DNA of 64,000 nucleotides from Amycolatopsis sp. NBC_01480 (lineage in GTDB: Bacteria > Actinomycetota > Actinomycetes > Mycobacteriales > Pseudonocardiaceae): NCBI RefSeq assembly GCF_036227205.1, contig NZ_CP109442.1:6076001-6140000 (forward strand), written 5' to 3'. How positions within the stretch are numbered: position 1 is the stretch's first letter; each line of letters starts with the position of its first letter. The notes under the pieces were generated by a model. The model worked only from the letters and a program-made list of their open reading frames with translations, did not search any database and was not told the DNA's origin. The translations under genes and the position numbers were made by a program. Shown here piece after piece: positions 26,277 through 34,658 of this stretch.

Positions 26277-27305
26277 GTGGACTTCATACCCGGACTCGAA
26301 CTGTCGCGGCGCTTCTACGCCGAGGCGGTCCGGCCGGTGCTGGACCGGCACCGTCCCGGGCTGGTGCACTCGGCGGCGTTGATCGGGCCCGGTTCTGAGG
26401 TGCTCGGCTTCGACAGCGCCCGGTCCGCCGACCATGACTGGGGGCCGCGGCTGCTGCTGTTCCCGCAGGAGCCCGAACCGGAGTTGGACGACCTGCTGGC
26501 GCGCGAGCTGCCGCGCGAATTCCTGGGCTACTCCACGCACTTCGCGGACAACGAGGGCGACCCGACCCGTCGGATGGCGCCGGTCGACGGGCCGCTCCGG
26601 CACGGTGTCGTCGTCACCGAGCTGGGCGGCTGGCTGTCCGGGCGCCTCGGCTTCGACCCGTTGCGTGGCATCACCCGCGCCGACTGGCTGGCCACGCCCG
26701 CGCAGGCGCTCGCGGAGGTGACCGGCGGCGCCGTCTTCCACGACGGGCTCGCGCGGCTCGGTCCCGCGCGCCGCCGGCTGGGCTGGTATCCCGACGACGT
26801 CTGGCGGGAGGTGCTTTCCGGGCAGTGGCGGCGGATCGCGCAGGAGGAGGCGTTTGTCGGCCGCTGCGGCGAGGCCGGGGACGAGCTGGGCTCGGCCGTG
26901 GTGGCCGCCCGGCTCGTGCGTGACCTCATGCGGCTGTGCCTGCTGATGGCGCGGCGGTACCCGCCGTACAGCAAGTGGCTGGGCAGCGCGTTCGCTCGCC
27001 TTCCTGGGGCGTCTGAGCTGACGCCCGTGCTCACCGGTGCACTGGCCGCGACGACGTGGCCTGAGCGGGAGGGGTTCCTGGTGATCGCGTACGAAACCGT
27101 TGCGGCGCAACACAATGACCTCGGCCTGACGGAGCCGCTCGACCCGGGCGTGCGGGGCTTCCACAGCCGTCCGTTCCGGGTGCTGGACGCCGGCCGACGC
27201 GCTGGCGCCGGGGAGCGTCGGGGCGGTGGACCAATGGGTGGACAGCACCGATGTGCTGGGACGCCCGGCGTGGACCCGGGCCGTCTCGGGCGCGCTGGCT
27301 CGTGA
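26277..27305 (+). CDS. DUF4037 nucleotidyltransferase-like protein with frameshifted C-terminus
   Basis: A 342-residue frame. The N-terminus carries a degenerate nucleotidyltransferase core, GPGSEVLGFDSARSADHDWG (37-56), where G39-S40 and D52/D54 are the probable catalytic positions. The middle is the DUF4037 helical domain (RRLGWYPDDVW, RDLMRLCLLMARRYPPYSKW). After FHSRPFRVLDA (to about residue 305) the frame becomes low-complexity Gly/Arg. The next forward frame instead reads PADALAPGSVGAVDQWVDST and on to a stop at 27307-27309, which looks like the true C-terminus. A small deletion near 27189-27195 is likely. Function is unknown; the protein may still work because the catalytic core is intact. 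Confidence 0.8.
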   Translation: MDFIPGLELSRRFYAEAVRPVLDRHRPGLVHSAALIGPGSEVLGFDSARSADHDWGPRLLLFPQEPEPELDDLLARELPREFLGYSTHFADNEGDPTRRMAPVDGPLRHGVVVTELGGWLSGRLGFDPLRGITRADWLATPAQALAEVTGGAVFHDGLARLGPARRRLGWYPDDVWREVLSGQWRRIAQEEAFVGRCGEAGDELGSAVVAARLVRDLMRLCLLMARRYPPYSKWLGSAFARLPGASELTPVLTGALAATTWPEREGFLVIAYETVAAQHNDLGLTEPLDPGVRGFHSRPFRVLDAGRRAGAGERRGGGPMGGQHRCAGTPGVDPGRLGRAGS

Positions 27306-27351
27306 CTGATTTCGCCGGGTGGGCCGCGGCGGTTGGTGCTGTACTGCTGGG

Positions 27352-28038
27352 GTGACCGTTTCGAAGCCGCCCCCGCCGCGGGACCTCGTCTGGCTGCTGC
27401 TGACCTTGACATTCGTCACCGGGGTTGTCGACGCGGTGAGTTTCCTGGGACTGGGGCGGGTGTTCGTCGCGAACATGACGGGCAACGTCGTCTTCCTGGG
27501 GTTCGCCGCGGCGGGCGAGGCGTCGCTTTCGGTGGTCGCCTCGGTGACCGCGGTGCTGGCGTTCCTGCTCGGCGCGCTGGCCGGCGGACGGCTGATCAGC
27601 CGCGTCGACGACCGCGGGCACCGCCTGCTGCGGGACTCGACCCTGGTGCAGACGGCGCTGGTGGCCGTGTCCGTCGTCCTCGCCGCGACGCTCGGCGCGG
27701 GCGGGCGGCTGGGCAGCGAGCTGCTGATCGTCGTGCTCGGCCTGGCGATGGGCCTGCAGAACGCCGCCGTGCGCCGCATCGACATCCCGGACCTGACGAC
27801 CACCGTGCTCACCCGCACCCTCACCGGCCTGGCCGCCGACTCCAAAGCCGCGGGCGGCAAGGGGGCCCGTCCGGTGCGCCAGCTGGCGGCCATCGCGGCC
27901 ATGCTGCTGGGCGCCTTCGCAGGCGGTGTGCTGCAACTGCACGTCTCGATGTGGGTGGCGTTGCTGCTGGCGCTGGTCGTGCTGCTGGTGGTGCTCGGGA
28001 TTCTGGTGGCCCACAAGGAGACCGATCAGGTGACCTGA
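27352..28038 (+). CDS. DUF1275 (YoaK-like) membrane protein
   Basis: A 228-residue protein with about six hydrophobic segments. The family signatures are FVTGVVDAVSFLGLGRVFVA near residues 17-36, followed by NMTGNVVFLGF near 37-47, and GLQNAAVRRI with PDLTTTVLTRTLTGLA in the second half. DUF1275 proteins are widespread inner-membrane proteins of unknown transport or stress role. GTG at 27352 is chosen because it gives the normal short N-terminus; the open frame to 27319 is G/C-rich and not conserved-looking. The gene follows the damaged DUF4037 gene by 46 bp and precedes the DUF4041 gene by 77 bp. Confidence 0.85.
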   Translation: MTVSKPPPPRDLVWLLLTLTFVTGVVDAVSFLGLGRVFVANMTGNVVFLGFAAAGEASLSVVASVTAVLAFLLGALAGGRLISRVDDRGHRLLRDSTLVQTALVAVSVVLAATLGAGGRLGSELLIVVLGLAMGLQNAAVRRIDIPDLTTTVLTRTLTGLAADSKAAGGKGARPVRQLAAIAAMLLGAFAGGVLQLHVSMWVALLLALVVLLVVLGILVAHKETDQVT

Positions 28039-28115
28039 TCGCTTCGGAGGTAACAGGAGCTTTCGCGCGGCCGACTGCACCAGGGATGTCGGCACGGCAC
28101 GGGAGGTCAGCCGGG

Positions 28116-29384
28116 ATGTTCGGTGGTCGCAAGCGCCAGGAGGAGCTCGAAGCCGCGCAGCGGGAGAACGCCTGGCTGCGGGGCGAGCTCCAGCGGCTGG
28201 GGGCGCTCGGCTCGGTCGGGTTGCAGAGTGAGATCACCGAGCTGACCCGTCAGCGTGACGCGGCCAGGCAGGGGTTCGCGCAGGAAACGCAGGCGATGAC
28301 CGGCGAACTCGCGCGCCAGCGCGGCCTGCTCGCCGCCCTCAGCGCGGAAGTCGTCGAGACCGATGACGCCCGGCTGATGCAGGAGGTCGGTGTCTACCAC
28401 TACCGGCACGTGCTCGCCGACGCCGAGGCCTACAAGTACGAACTGGACCGGCTGAAGGACACGACCCGCGATCTGGTCCGGGCGAAGACCGCGGTCCAGG
28501 CGTCGAGCAGCTTCCACTACAACAACTCATTGGCGCAGGGCCGCAAGTTCGTCGGCGACCTGTCGAAGCTGATGCTCCGCGCCTACAACGCCGAAGCCGA
28601 GAACTGCGTGCGAGTGCTGAAGGCCGGGAACCTCCCGTCCGCGGTCAAGCGACTCGAGACCGCGGTGCGGACCATCGAGAAGCTCGGCACGATGGCGGCC
28701 ATCCGGATCAGCCCGCCGTACCACGCGCTCAAGATCAGGGAGCTCGAGCTGACGGCCGACTACCTGGCCAAGAAGCAGCAGGAGAAGGAAGAAGAGCGCG
28801 AGCGCCGCGCAGCCCTGCGTGAAGAGCAGAAGGCGTTGCAGGAGTACCGCCGAGAGCAGGAACGGCTCCTGAAGGAACAGGGGCACTACGAGAACGCGAT
28901 CGCCGCGCTGAAGGTGAAGGGCGACCTCACGGGAGCCGCCGAGCTGGAGCGCAAGCTCGCTGAGATCCGGGCCGCGTTGAGCGGGATCGAGGAGCGGCAG
29001 GCCAACATCCGGGCCGGATACGTCTACGTCATCAGCAACATCGGCTCCTTCGGCCCGGAGGTCGTCAAGATCGGGATGACCCGGCGGCTGGAGCCGATGG
29101 ACCGGGTGCGGGAGCTGGGGGACGCGTCGGTGCCGTTCCGCTTCGACGTGCACGCCCTCTTCTTTTCGCACGACGCGGTCGGGATCGAGCACCAGTTGCA
29201 CCTCAAGCTCGAGGACCGCCGCCTCAACCGGGTCAACCGGCGGCGGGAGTACTTCCGGTGCACCCCGGCGGAGGTGAAGGCCCTCCTGCTCGGGCTCACC
29301 GGCAATCTCCTCGACTACACCGACGAGCCCGAGGCGGCGGAGTACCGGCAGAGCACCGCCCAGCCCGAAGCGAAACCCGCCTAG
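28116..29384 (+). CDS. DUF4041 coiled-coil protein with C-terminal GIY-YIG (T5orf172/MUG113) domain
   Basis: A 422-residue soluble protein. It starts with a coiled coil (EELEAAQRENAWLRGELQRL, about 8-27), then the DUF4041 helical domain (about 85-220; VGVYHYRHVLADAEAYKYEL). A long charged coiled coil follows (about 222-295). A GIY-YIG-type nuclease domain starts at G301-Y302-V303-Y304, with VVKIGMTRR near 315-323 and the metal-site glutamate in GIEHQLHLKL near 353-362. An AGGT-type site precedes the ATG. This architecture is common in phages, prophages and actinobacterial chromosomes; its biological role is not established. It may act in DNA processing or phage interaction, which is inference. 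It converges with a four-base overlap on the methyltransferase gene. Confidence 0.82.
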   Translation: MFGGRKRQEELEAAQRENAWLRGELQRLGALGSVGLQSEITELTRQRDAARQGFAQETQAMTGELARQRGLLAALSAEVVETDDARLMQEVGVYHYRHVLADAEAYKYELDRLKDTTRDLVRAKTAVQASSSFHYNNSLAQGRKFVGDLSKLMLRAYNAEAENCVRVLKAGNLPSAVKRLETAVRTIEKLGTMAAIRISPPYHALKIRELELTADYLAKKQQEKEEERERRAALREEQKALQEYRREQERLLKEQGHYENAIAALKVKGDLTGAAELERKLAEIRAALSGIEERQANIRAGYVYVISNIGSFGPEVVKIGMTRRLEPMDRVRELGDASVPFRFDVHALFFSHDAVGIEHQLHLKLEDRRLNRVNRRREYFRCTPAEVKALLLGLTGNLLDYTDEPEAAEYRQSTAQPEAKPA

Positions 29385-30073
29385 GGACGCGTGGCCGTCA
29401 GCACCGCGAAGGTCGGGTTTTCCCGCAGCGGCCGCCAAAAGCTCTCGTCCCCCGCAGGTGTCACCACAGCCTGACGACGGACACTGCTCAGCCCGGTCCG
29501 GGCCACAGCCGCCTCCACCACGCCCGGCGGCCAGAAGAACGACTCGAACTCGAACGGCGGCTCAGTCGCCACATGGACGGTCGTGCGGGTGCGGCCGTCG
29601 ACGACGTCGTGGCGGGTGACGGTCAGGCCGTAGCGCGAGTAGTCCGCCAGCACGGCCCAATCGGCGTCCGGGTTGGGGTGCAGGAGTACCAGACGCCCGC
29701 CGGACCGGACGTTTGCCGCCAGGCCGGACAGCATGGTGTCCAGCGCGGCGGCGCCCGGCGCGTAGCCGATCAGCCAGAGGGCGGTGACCACGTCGAACGC
29801 GCCGATCACCGGCAGTGCCAACGCGTCGTGCACCTCGTACGAGATGCCCAGCGGGTCGCGCTCCTCCTGGCGCTGGGCGTAGCCGACCATGGCGCGCGCC
29901 GCGTCCACGCCGAAGACCCGTGACGCGCCGGCGGTGCGGAACAGCCGGGGGTAGAAGCCGGTGCCGCAGCCGACGTCCAGTACCGAGTGGCGGTTCAGGT
30001 CCCCGGTGGCGGCCAGCACGGTGGCCGTTTCCGCGAGCCCGACGGGGATCCGCTTGACCTCTTCGTAGCGCAT
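29381..30073 (-). CDS. class I SAM-dependent methyltransferase with disturbed N-terminus
   Basis: A 230-residue protein from ATG 30073. Motif I is VLDVGCGTG (31-39), the acidic post-I residue is in VFGVDAARAM (about 52-61), and FDVVTALWLIGYA (about 88-100) is motif II. The protein ends EFESFFWPPGVVE-x-PTFAVLTA, typical of a ToxA/UbiE-like family of unknown substrate. Upstream, GTGGCCAACCAATACGAA (from 30098) reads VANQYE, the usual N-terminus, but is out of frame with YEEVKRIP. TACGAA occurs twice, 19 bp apart, so a 19-bp insertion probably shifted the start. Translation now likely uses ATG 30073 or the poor TTG at 30100. Confidence 0.82.
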   Translation of the reverse strand: MRYEEVKRIPVGLAETATVLAATGDLNRHSVLDVGCGTGFYPRLFRTAGASRVFGVDAARAMVGYAQRQEERDPLGISYEVHDALALPVIGAFDVVTALWLIGYAPGAAALDTMLSGLAANVRSGGRLVLLHPNPDADWAVLADYSRYGLTVTRHDVVDGRTRTTVHVATEPPFEFESFFWPPGVVEAAVARTGLSSVRRQAVVTPAGDESFWRPLRENPTFAVLTATRP

Positions 30074-30174
30074 TGAGCACTTCGTATTGGTTGGCCACAA
30101 CAGCTCCTCGCGGCTCGGGATCCGCGACGCCGACGTTAGCCATCACCATCCGGGCGCGACAGGGCCGGAACGGA

Positions 30175-30210
30175 AGAAGCCCCCGGTGGACGGAACCACC
30201 GGGGGCTTCT
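30175..30210. terminator. strong 15-bp hairpin terminator
   Basis: Arms 30175-30189 and 30196-30210 are perfectly complementary (core GAAGCCCCCGGTGG) with a 6-nt loop. The hairpin lies just after the ABC operon, and the A/T ends on both sides suit bidirectional use. It ends the gluABCD transcript. Confidence 0.85.
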
Positions 30211-30228
30211 CGGGAACGGGAAGCGGGC

Positions 30229-31131
30229 TCAGCTCGAGCCGCCGAGGCCCCCGCCGAAGGCCTGGCCGCCCGCGGCGTTGCCGAGCATGACCTGCTCGGC
30301 CTTGCGGTCGGTCGGCTCGATGTGCTTCTTGCTCCGCCGGTTGCGCCGCTCCAGGTACGTCGCGAGCGCGGTCAGCAGCAGGCACATGACGATGTAGATC
30401 GCGGCCGCCACGATGGTCGACGGGACGATCGGCCGGCCGAACGCGCCCTGCGAGCCGATGTAACGCGCGTAGTAGAGCAGCTCCGGGTAGGTCACCAGGA
30501 AGCCGAGCGCGGTGTCCTTCAGCAGCACCACCAGCTGGCTGATGATCGTCGGCAGCATCGCGCGGATCGCCTGCGGCAGCAGGACCGTGAACATCACCTG
30601 GGTCTTGCGCATGCCCAGCGCGTACGCGGCTTCGGCCTGCCCCTTCGGGAGCGAGTTGACGCCCGCGCGGAAGACCTCCGCGAGCACCGAGCCGTTGTAC
30701 AGCGTCAGGCCGAGCACCACGGCGAACAGCGGCGAGGTGTCGAAGCCCAGCGTCGGCAGGCCGTAGTAGAACAGGAACATCAGGATCAGCAACGGGATCG
30801 CGCGGAAGAACTCGACGATCGCCGTGGAGATGCCGCGGACCCAGGCGTGGTCGGACAGCCGCCCGGCCGCGAAGACCGCGCCGAAGATCAGCGCGAACAC
30901 CGCGCCCAGCGCGAAGGCCTCGAGCGTGGCCACCACCGCGTTCGCCAGGTCCGACTGGACCTGCGCGTACTGCAGCCACTCCCACTTCTGGGCGGTGAAC
31001 TGCCCGCTGTCGTAGAAGCTGTAGACGACGAACGCGATCAGCGCCAGCACCACGACGATGCCGATCACCGCGTACAGCCGGTGCCGCATCCGCGACTTCG
31101 GCCCGGGGACGTCGAACAGGACGTTGTTCAT
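30229..31131 (-). CDS. gluD: glutamate-type ABC transporter permease (GluD-like)
   Basis: A 300-residue permease with an N-terminal membrane helix (LYAVIGIVVVLALIAFVVYS) and a His/Glu/Gln/Opine-type permease domain. Its five helices carry FRAIPLLILMFLFYYGLP and the EAA-loop VFRAGVNSLPKGQAEAAYAL (about 166-185), followed by GMRKTQVM. The C-terminal 40 residues are a basic cytoplasmic tail ending in glycine-rich sequence. ATG at 31131 overlaps the stop of the other permease gene by four bases (ATGA). A strong terminator follows the stop. Together with GluC it forms the membrane channel for glutamate or a related amino acid. Confidence 0.92.
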   Translation of the reverse strand: MNNVLFDVPGPKSRMRHRLYAVIGIVVVLALIAFVVYSFYDSGQFTAQKWEWLQYAQVQSDLANAVVATLEAFALGAVFALIFGAVFAAGRLSDHAWVRGISTAIVEFFRAIPLLILMFLFYYGLPTLGFDTSPLFAVVLGLTLYNGSVLAEVFRAGVNSLPKGQAEAAYALGMRKTQVMFTVLLPQAIRAMLPTIISQLVVLLKDTALGFLVTYPELLYYARYIGSQGAFGRPIVPSTIVAAAIYIVMCLLLTALATYLERRNRRSKKHIEPTDRKAEQVMLGNAAGGQAFGGGLGGSS

Positions 31132-31775
31132 CGGGCCACGCTCCAGCGCTTCTCGAGACTGCGCTGCACGAACGACAGCACGGAGACCAGGATGATGAAG
31201 CCGAGCGCCACCCACAGCAGGGCGACCATCTGGTTGTCACCGCGCTCGGAGATGTAACTCCGGATCGCACCGGCCTCGGACACCGAGAACCCGCCGGCGA
31301 TCGTGCTGTTCTTCAGCAGCGCGATCAGCGTGCTGATCATTGGCGGCACCACCGACCGCAAGGCCTGCGGCAGCACGACCTGGCCGAGGATCTGGCCGAA
31401 GTTGAGGCCGAGCGCGCGGCCCGCCTCGGCCTGGCCGACCGGCACCGTGTTGATGCCCGAGCGCACGACCTCGCAGATGAACGCCGAGGTGTACACCGTC
31501 AGCGAGACCACGGCCGCCGTGAAGTAGCTGACCTTGACGATGTTCAGCAGCGGGTAGGCGAAAACGAAGAAGGCGAACACCAGGGTCAGCGGTGTGTTGC
31601 GGACGATCGTCACGTAGGCCGTGCCGATCGCGCGGAACACCGGGACCGGGCTCACCCGCAGCATCGCCAGGATCGTGCCGAAGACCAGGCTGCCGACCGC
31701 GGCGAGCGCGAACAGCTCGATCGTGGTGAGGAAGAACGGACCGAACAGGTCCAGATTGTTGAGCAGGACGTCCAT
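31128..31775 (-). CDS. gluC: glutamate-type ABC transporter permease (GluC-like)
   Basis: A 215-residue His/Glu/Gln/Opine-family permease of normal length. Visible landmarks are FFLTTIELFALAAVGSLVFG near residues 14-33, YVTIVRNTPLTLVFAFFVFA near 54-73, and the EAA-type loop VVRSGINTVPVGQAEAGRAL near 103-122 with GLNFGQILGQVVLPQALR. It pairs with GluD to form a heterodimeric pore and contacts the ATPase through the loop. Its gene lies 85 bp downstream of the binding-protein gene and is coupled to gluD by an ATGA overlap. Confidence 0.92.
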   Translation of the reverse strand: MDVLLNNLDLFGPFFLTTIELFALAAVGSLVFGTILAMLRVSPVPVFRAIGTAYVTIVRNTPLTLVFAFFVFAYPLLNIVKVSYFTAAVVSLTVYTSAFICEVVRSGINTVPVGQAEAGRALGLNFGQILGQVVLPQALRSVVPPMISTLIALLKNSTIAGGFSVSEAGAIRSYISERGDNQMVALLWVALGFIILVSVLSFVQRSLEKRWSVAR

Positions 31776-31860
31776 GGGCCCTTCCCCGCGTCCGTGGGCT
31801 GGTGGTGGATGTCAAGCGGCCGGTGGCCGGGAGGTCCCCGTCCACCGGCCGCTTACCGGG

Positions 31861-32772
31861 TCAGTACTTGACGATCGTCGGCTTGGTCGCGGTCGAGCCG
31901 GACTTGCCGAGGGTGGCGTTGTAGATCTTCTGCCAGGTGCCGTCGTCCAGGCTGGCCTGCAGCAGGTCGTCGATCTTGTCCCGCAGCACCTTGTCGTTCT
32001 TGTTCAGGCCGATGCCGTAGGGCTCCTTCGAGAACGGCTCGCCGACGACCTTCATGGTGTTGTCCTGGGCGGCGTAGCCCTTGAGGATCGCGTCGTCGGT
32101 GGTGACGGCGTCGACGTCCTTGCTCTGCAGCTTGTCGATGCACTGCGAGTACTTCTGGAACTCGACGATGTTGCCCGGCTCGGTCAGGCCCTGGTCGCGG
32201 ACCCGCTGGATCGGGGTCGACCCGGTGACCGAGCAGACCTTCTTGCCCTTGAGCGTCTGCGGGCCGGTGATCGAGTTGTCGTCGGCGCGCACCAGCAGGC
32301 CCTGGCCGGCCTGGAAGTACGGGCCGGCGAAGGAGACCAGCGCCTTGCGCTTGTCGGTGATCGTGTAGGTGCCGACGTACAGGTCGACCTGCCCGTTGGA
32401 GATCGCCTGCTCACGCGCGGCCGAGTCGACCGTCGTGTACTTGATCTTGTCCTCGCCGAAGCCGAGGCCCGCGGCCACCATCCGGGCGATCTCGATGTCG
32501 AAGCCGCCGAACTTGCCCGTGGTCGGGTCCTTGAAGCCGAGGCCCGGCTGGTCGTCCTTGACCCCGATGGTGATGCTGCCCGCGGACTTGATCTTGGTGA
32601 ACACCGGCGAGCCGGCCAGGTCGACGTTCTGCGCGACGGTGTAGGTCGGCAGGGCGGCCGTGTTCGCGCCGCTGGCGTCGCCGCCGGGGCTCGCCGGGGT
32701 GCCCTCCTTGCCGCAGGCCGTGAGCAGCAGGCTGCCGGCGAGCAGGCCCACCGCGAGGGTGCGGATCCTCAT
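31861..32772 (-). CDS. gluB: glutamate-type ABC transporter substrate-binding lipoprotein (GluB-like)
   Basis: A 303-residue periplasmic-binding-type lipoprotein. The signal ends in the lipobox LLTAC (C20), so the mature protein is lipid-anchored. The bilobed amino-acid-binding fold is evident: ITIGVKDDQPGLGFKDPTTG (about 70-89), FGGFDIEIARMVAAGLGF, then YVGTYTITDKRKALVSFAGP and VDAVTTDDAILKGYA. The aspartate/arginine pattern fits an amino-acid ligand, probably glutamate given the gluABCD gene order. ATG at 32772; the 137-bp gap to gluA is unusually long for this operon and may hold a processing site or attenuator, but no strong hairpin was seen there. Confidence 0.93.
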   Translation of the reverse strand: MRIRTLAVGLLAGSLLLTACGKEGTPASPGGDASGANTAALPTYTVAQNVDLAGSPVFTKIKSAGSITIGVKDDQPGLGFKDPTTGKFGGFDIEIARMVAAGLGFGEDKIKYTTVDSAAREQAISNGQVDLYVGTYTITDKRKALVSFAGPYFQAGQGLLVRADDNSITGPQTLKGKKVCSVTGSTPIQRVRDQGLTEPGNIVEFQKYSQCIDKLQSKDVDAVTTDDAILKGYAAQDNTMKVVGEPFSKEPYGIGLNKNDKVLRDKIDDLLQASLDDGTWQKIYNATLGKSGSTATKPTIVKY

Positions 32773-32909
32773 CTGAGTGTCTCCTGTATCTGTCGTCGGT
32801 ACGGCGAGGGTCGCTGCCGCTCCGGGGCCGGGCCGGTGAGGGCGCCGGTTGGTCAATCGGGTTCGGTGGATTTGGCCCGCGCCCGCGGAACACGTGGGCG
32901 CGGCCGGTT

Positions 32910-33662
<753 letters not shown>

Positions 33663-33983
33663 CTGGCCTCCAGAGCTCCTCGTGCCTGCTGCTGCGGGAC
33701 GCAGATCCCACGTTGATGGCGGAAACCTACTCCCGTCGGACCCTTTGTAAAGGCGGCTTGAGCAATACTTAGGGTTTCAAGTACGTATCGGCTCGCCGCC
33801 CCGCTCGGCGGGGGCCCGGGTCCGTCCGGCGCTGCTCAGCCTAGCCAAAACGACGGCCGCCGCCCGCCCGGAGCGGCACCGGCGTGTCACCCAGGGTAGT
33901 TCGCGGCAGGCGTTTCGCGCTCGCGCGTGGTCGGCCCCTAGAGTTCCCGGCTACCGTGGGCTGGATCACCGGGGAGGCGAGCG
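33663..33983. other. divergent promoter region between gluA and the two-component system
   Basis: No gene. The stretch contains an AT-richer patch (about 33743-33795) that probably holds the gluA promoter. On the plus strand TACCGT (33952-33957) is a candidate -10 for the response regulator, followed by a GGGGAGGCG ribosome site. No convincing operator was found. Confidence 0.5.
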
Positions 33984-34655
33984 GTGCGGGTGCTGCTGGT
34001 GGAGGACGACGACCGGGTCGCGGGCGCCCTGGTGCCCGCGCTGACCCGGCGCGGGCTGGCGATGCAGCGGCTGGCGTCCGGGGCCGGGGTGCTCGACCGG
34101 GTGCACGAGGTGGACGTGGTGCTGCTCGACCTCGGGCTGCCCGATGTCGACGGCGTGGTGCTGTGCCGCCAGATCCGCGCGGTCAGCGACGTCGCGGTGA
34201 TCGTGGTGTCCGCCCGCGGCGAGGTCGACGACCGGGTGCAGGGCCTGCGCGCCGGCGCCGACGACTACCTGGTCAAGCCGTACGACGTCGAGGAGCTGCT
34301 GGCGCGTGTGGAGGCCGTGCGGCGCCGCCGCGGCGAGCGGGCCGGCGGGTCCGCGCCGTCGCCGGTGATCGAGGTCGGCGACGTGCGGATCGACCTGGCC
34401 CGGCACGAGGTGCTCGTGGACGGGCAGTCGATCGCCCTGTCGCGCAAGGAGTTCCAGGTGCTCGCGCTGGTGGCGGGCGGGCGCGGCGCGGTGTGCTCGC
34501 GCGACCACGTGCTCACCGAAGTGTGGGGCCACCGGGGCGCGGCGGAGAGCCGTTCGCTCGACGTGCACGTGGCCACGCTGCGCACGAAGCTCGGCCGCCC
34601 GGCCCTGATCGAGACCGTCCGCGGCGTCGGCTACCGGCTCGGCGGGCGGGGCTGA
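33984..34655 (+). CDS. OmpR/PhoB-family response regulator
   Basis: A 223-residue two-domain regulator. The receiver (1-115) has the acidic pocket in LLVEDDD (4-10), the phosphoacceptor D49 in VLLDLGLPD, and the conserved K98 in DDYLVKPY. The C-terminal winged helix (about 128-223) carries LSRKEFQVLALVAGG, DVHVATLRTKLG and the terminal VRGVGYRLG wing signature. GTG start with a strong GGGGAGG site. The sensor kinase gene begins 3 nt after the stop. The target is unknown; the divergent gluABCD operon and the nearby TAXI lipoprotein are plausible targets by proximity only. Confidence 0.95.
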   Translation: MRVLLVEDDDRVAGALVPALTRRGLAMQRLASGAGVLDRVHEVDVVLLDLGLPDVDGVVLCRQIRAVSDVAVIVVSARGEVDDRVQGLRAGADDYLVKPYDVEELLARVEAVRRRRGERAGGSAPSPVIEVGDVRIDLARHEVLVDGQSIALSRKEFQVLALVAGGRGAVCSRDHVLTEVWGHRGAAESRSLDVHVATLRTKLGRPALIETVRGVGYRLGGRG

Positions 34656-34658
34656 GCC

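Noticed and set aside
33884..33983. Earlier start of the response regulator frame
   Set aside because: A different frame opens there; the receiver domain begins exactly at the GTG 33984 with a strong ribosome site.
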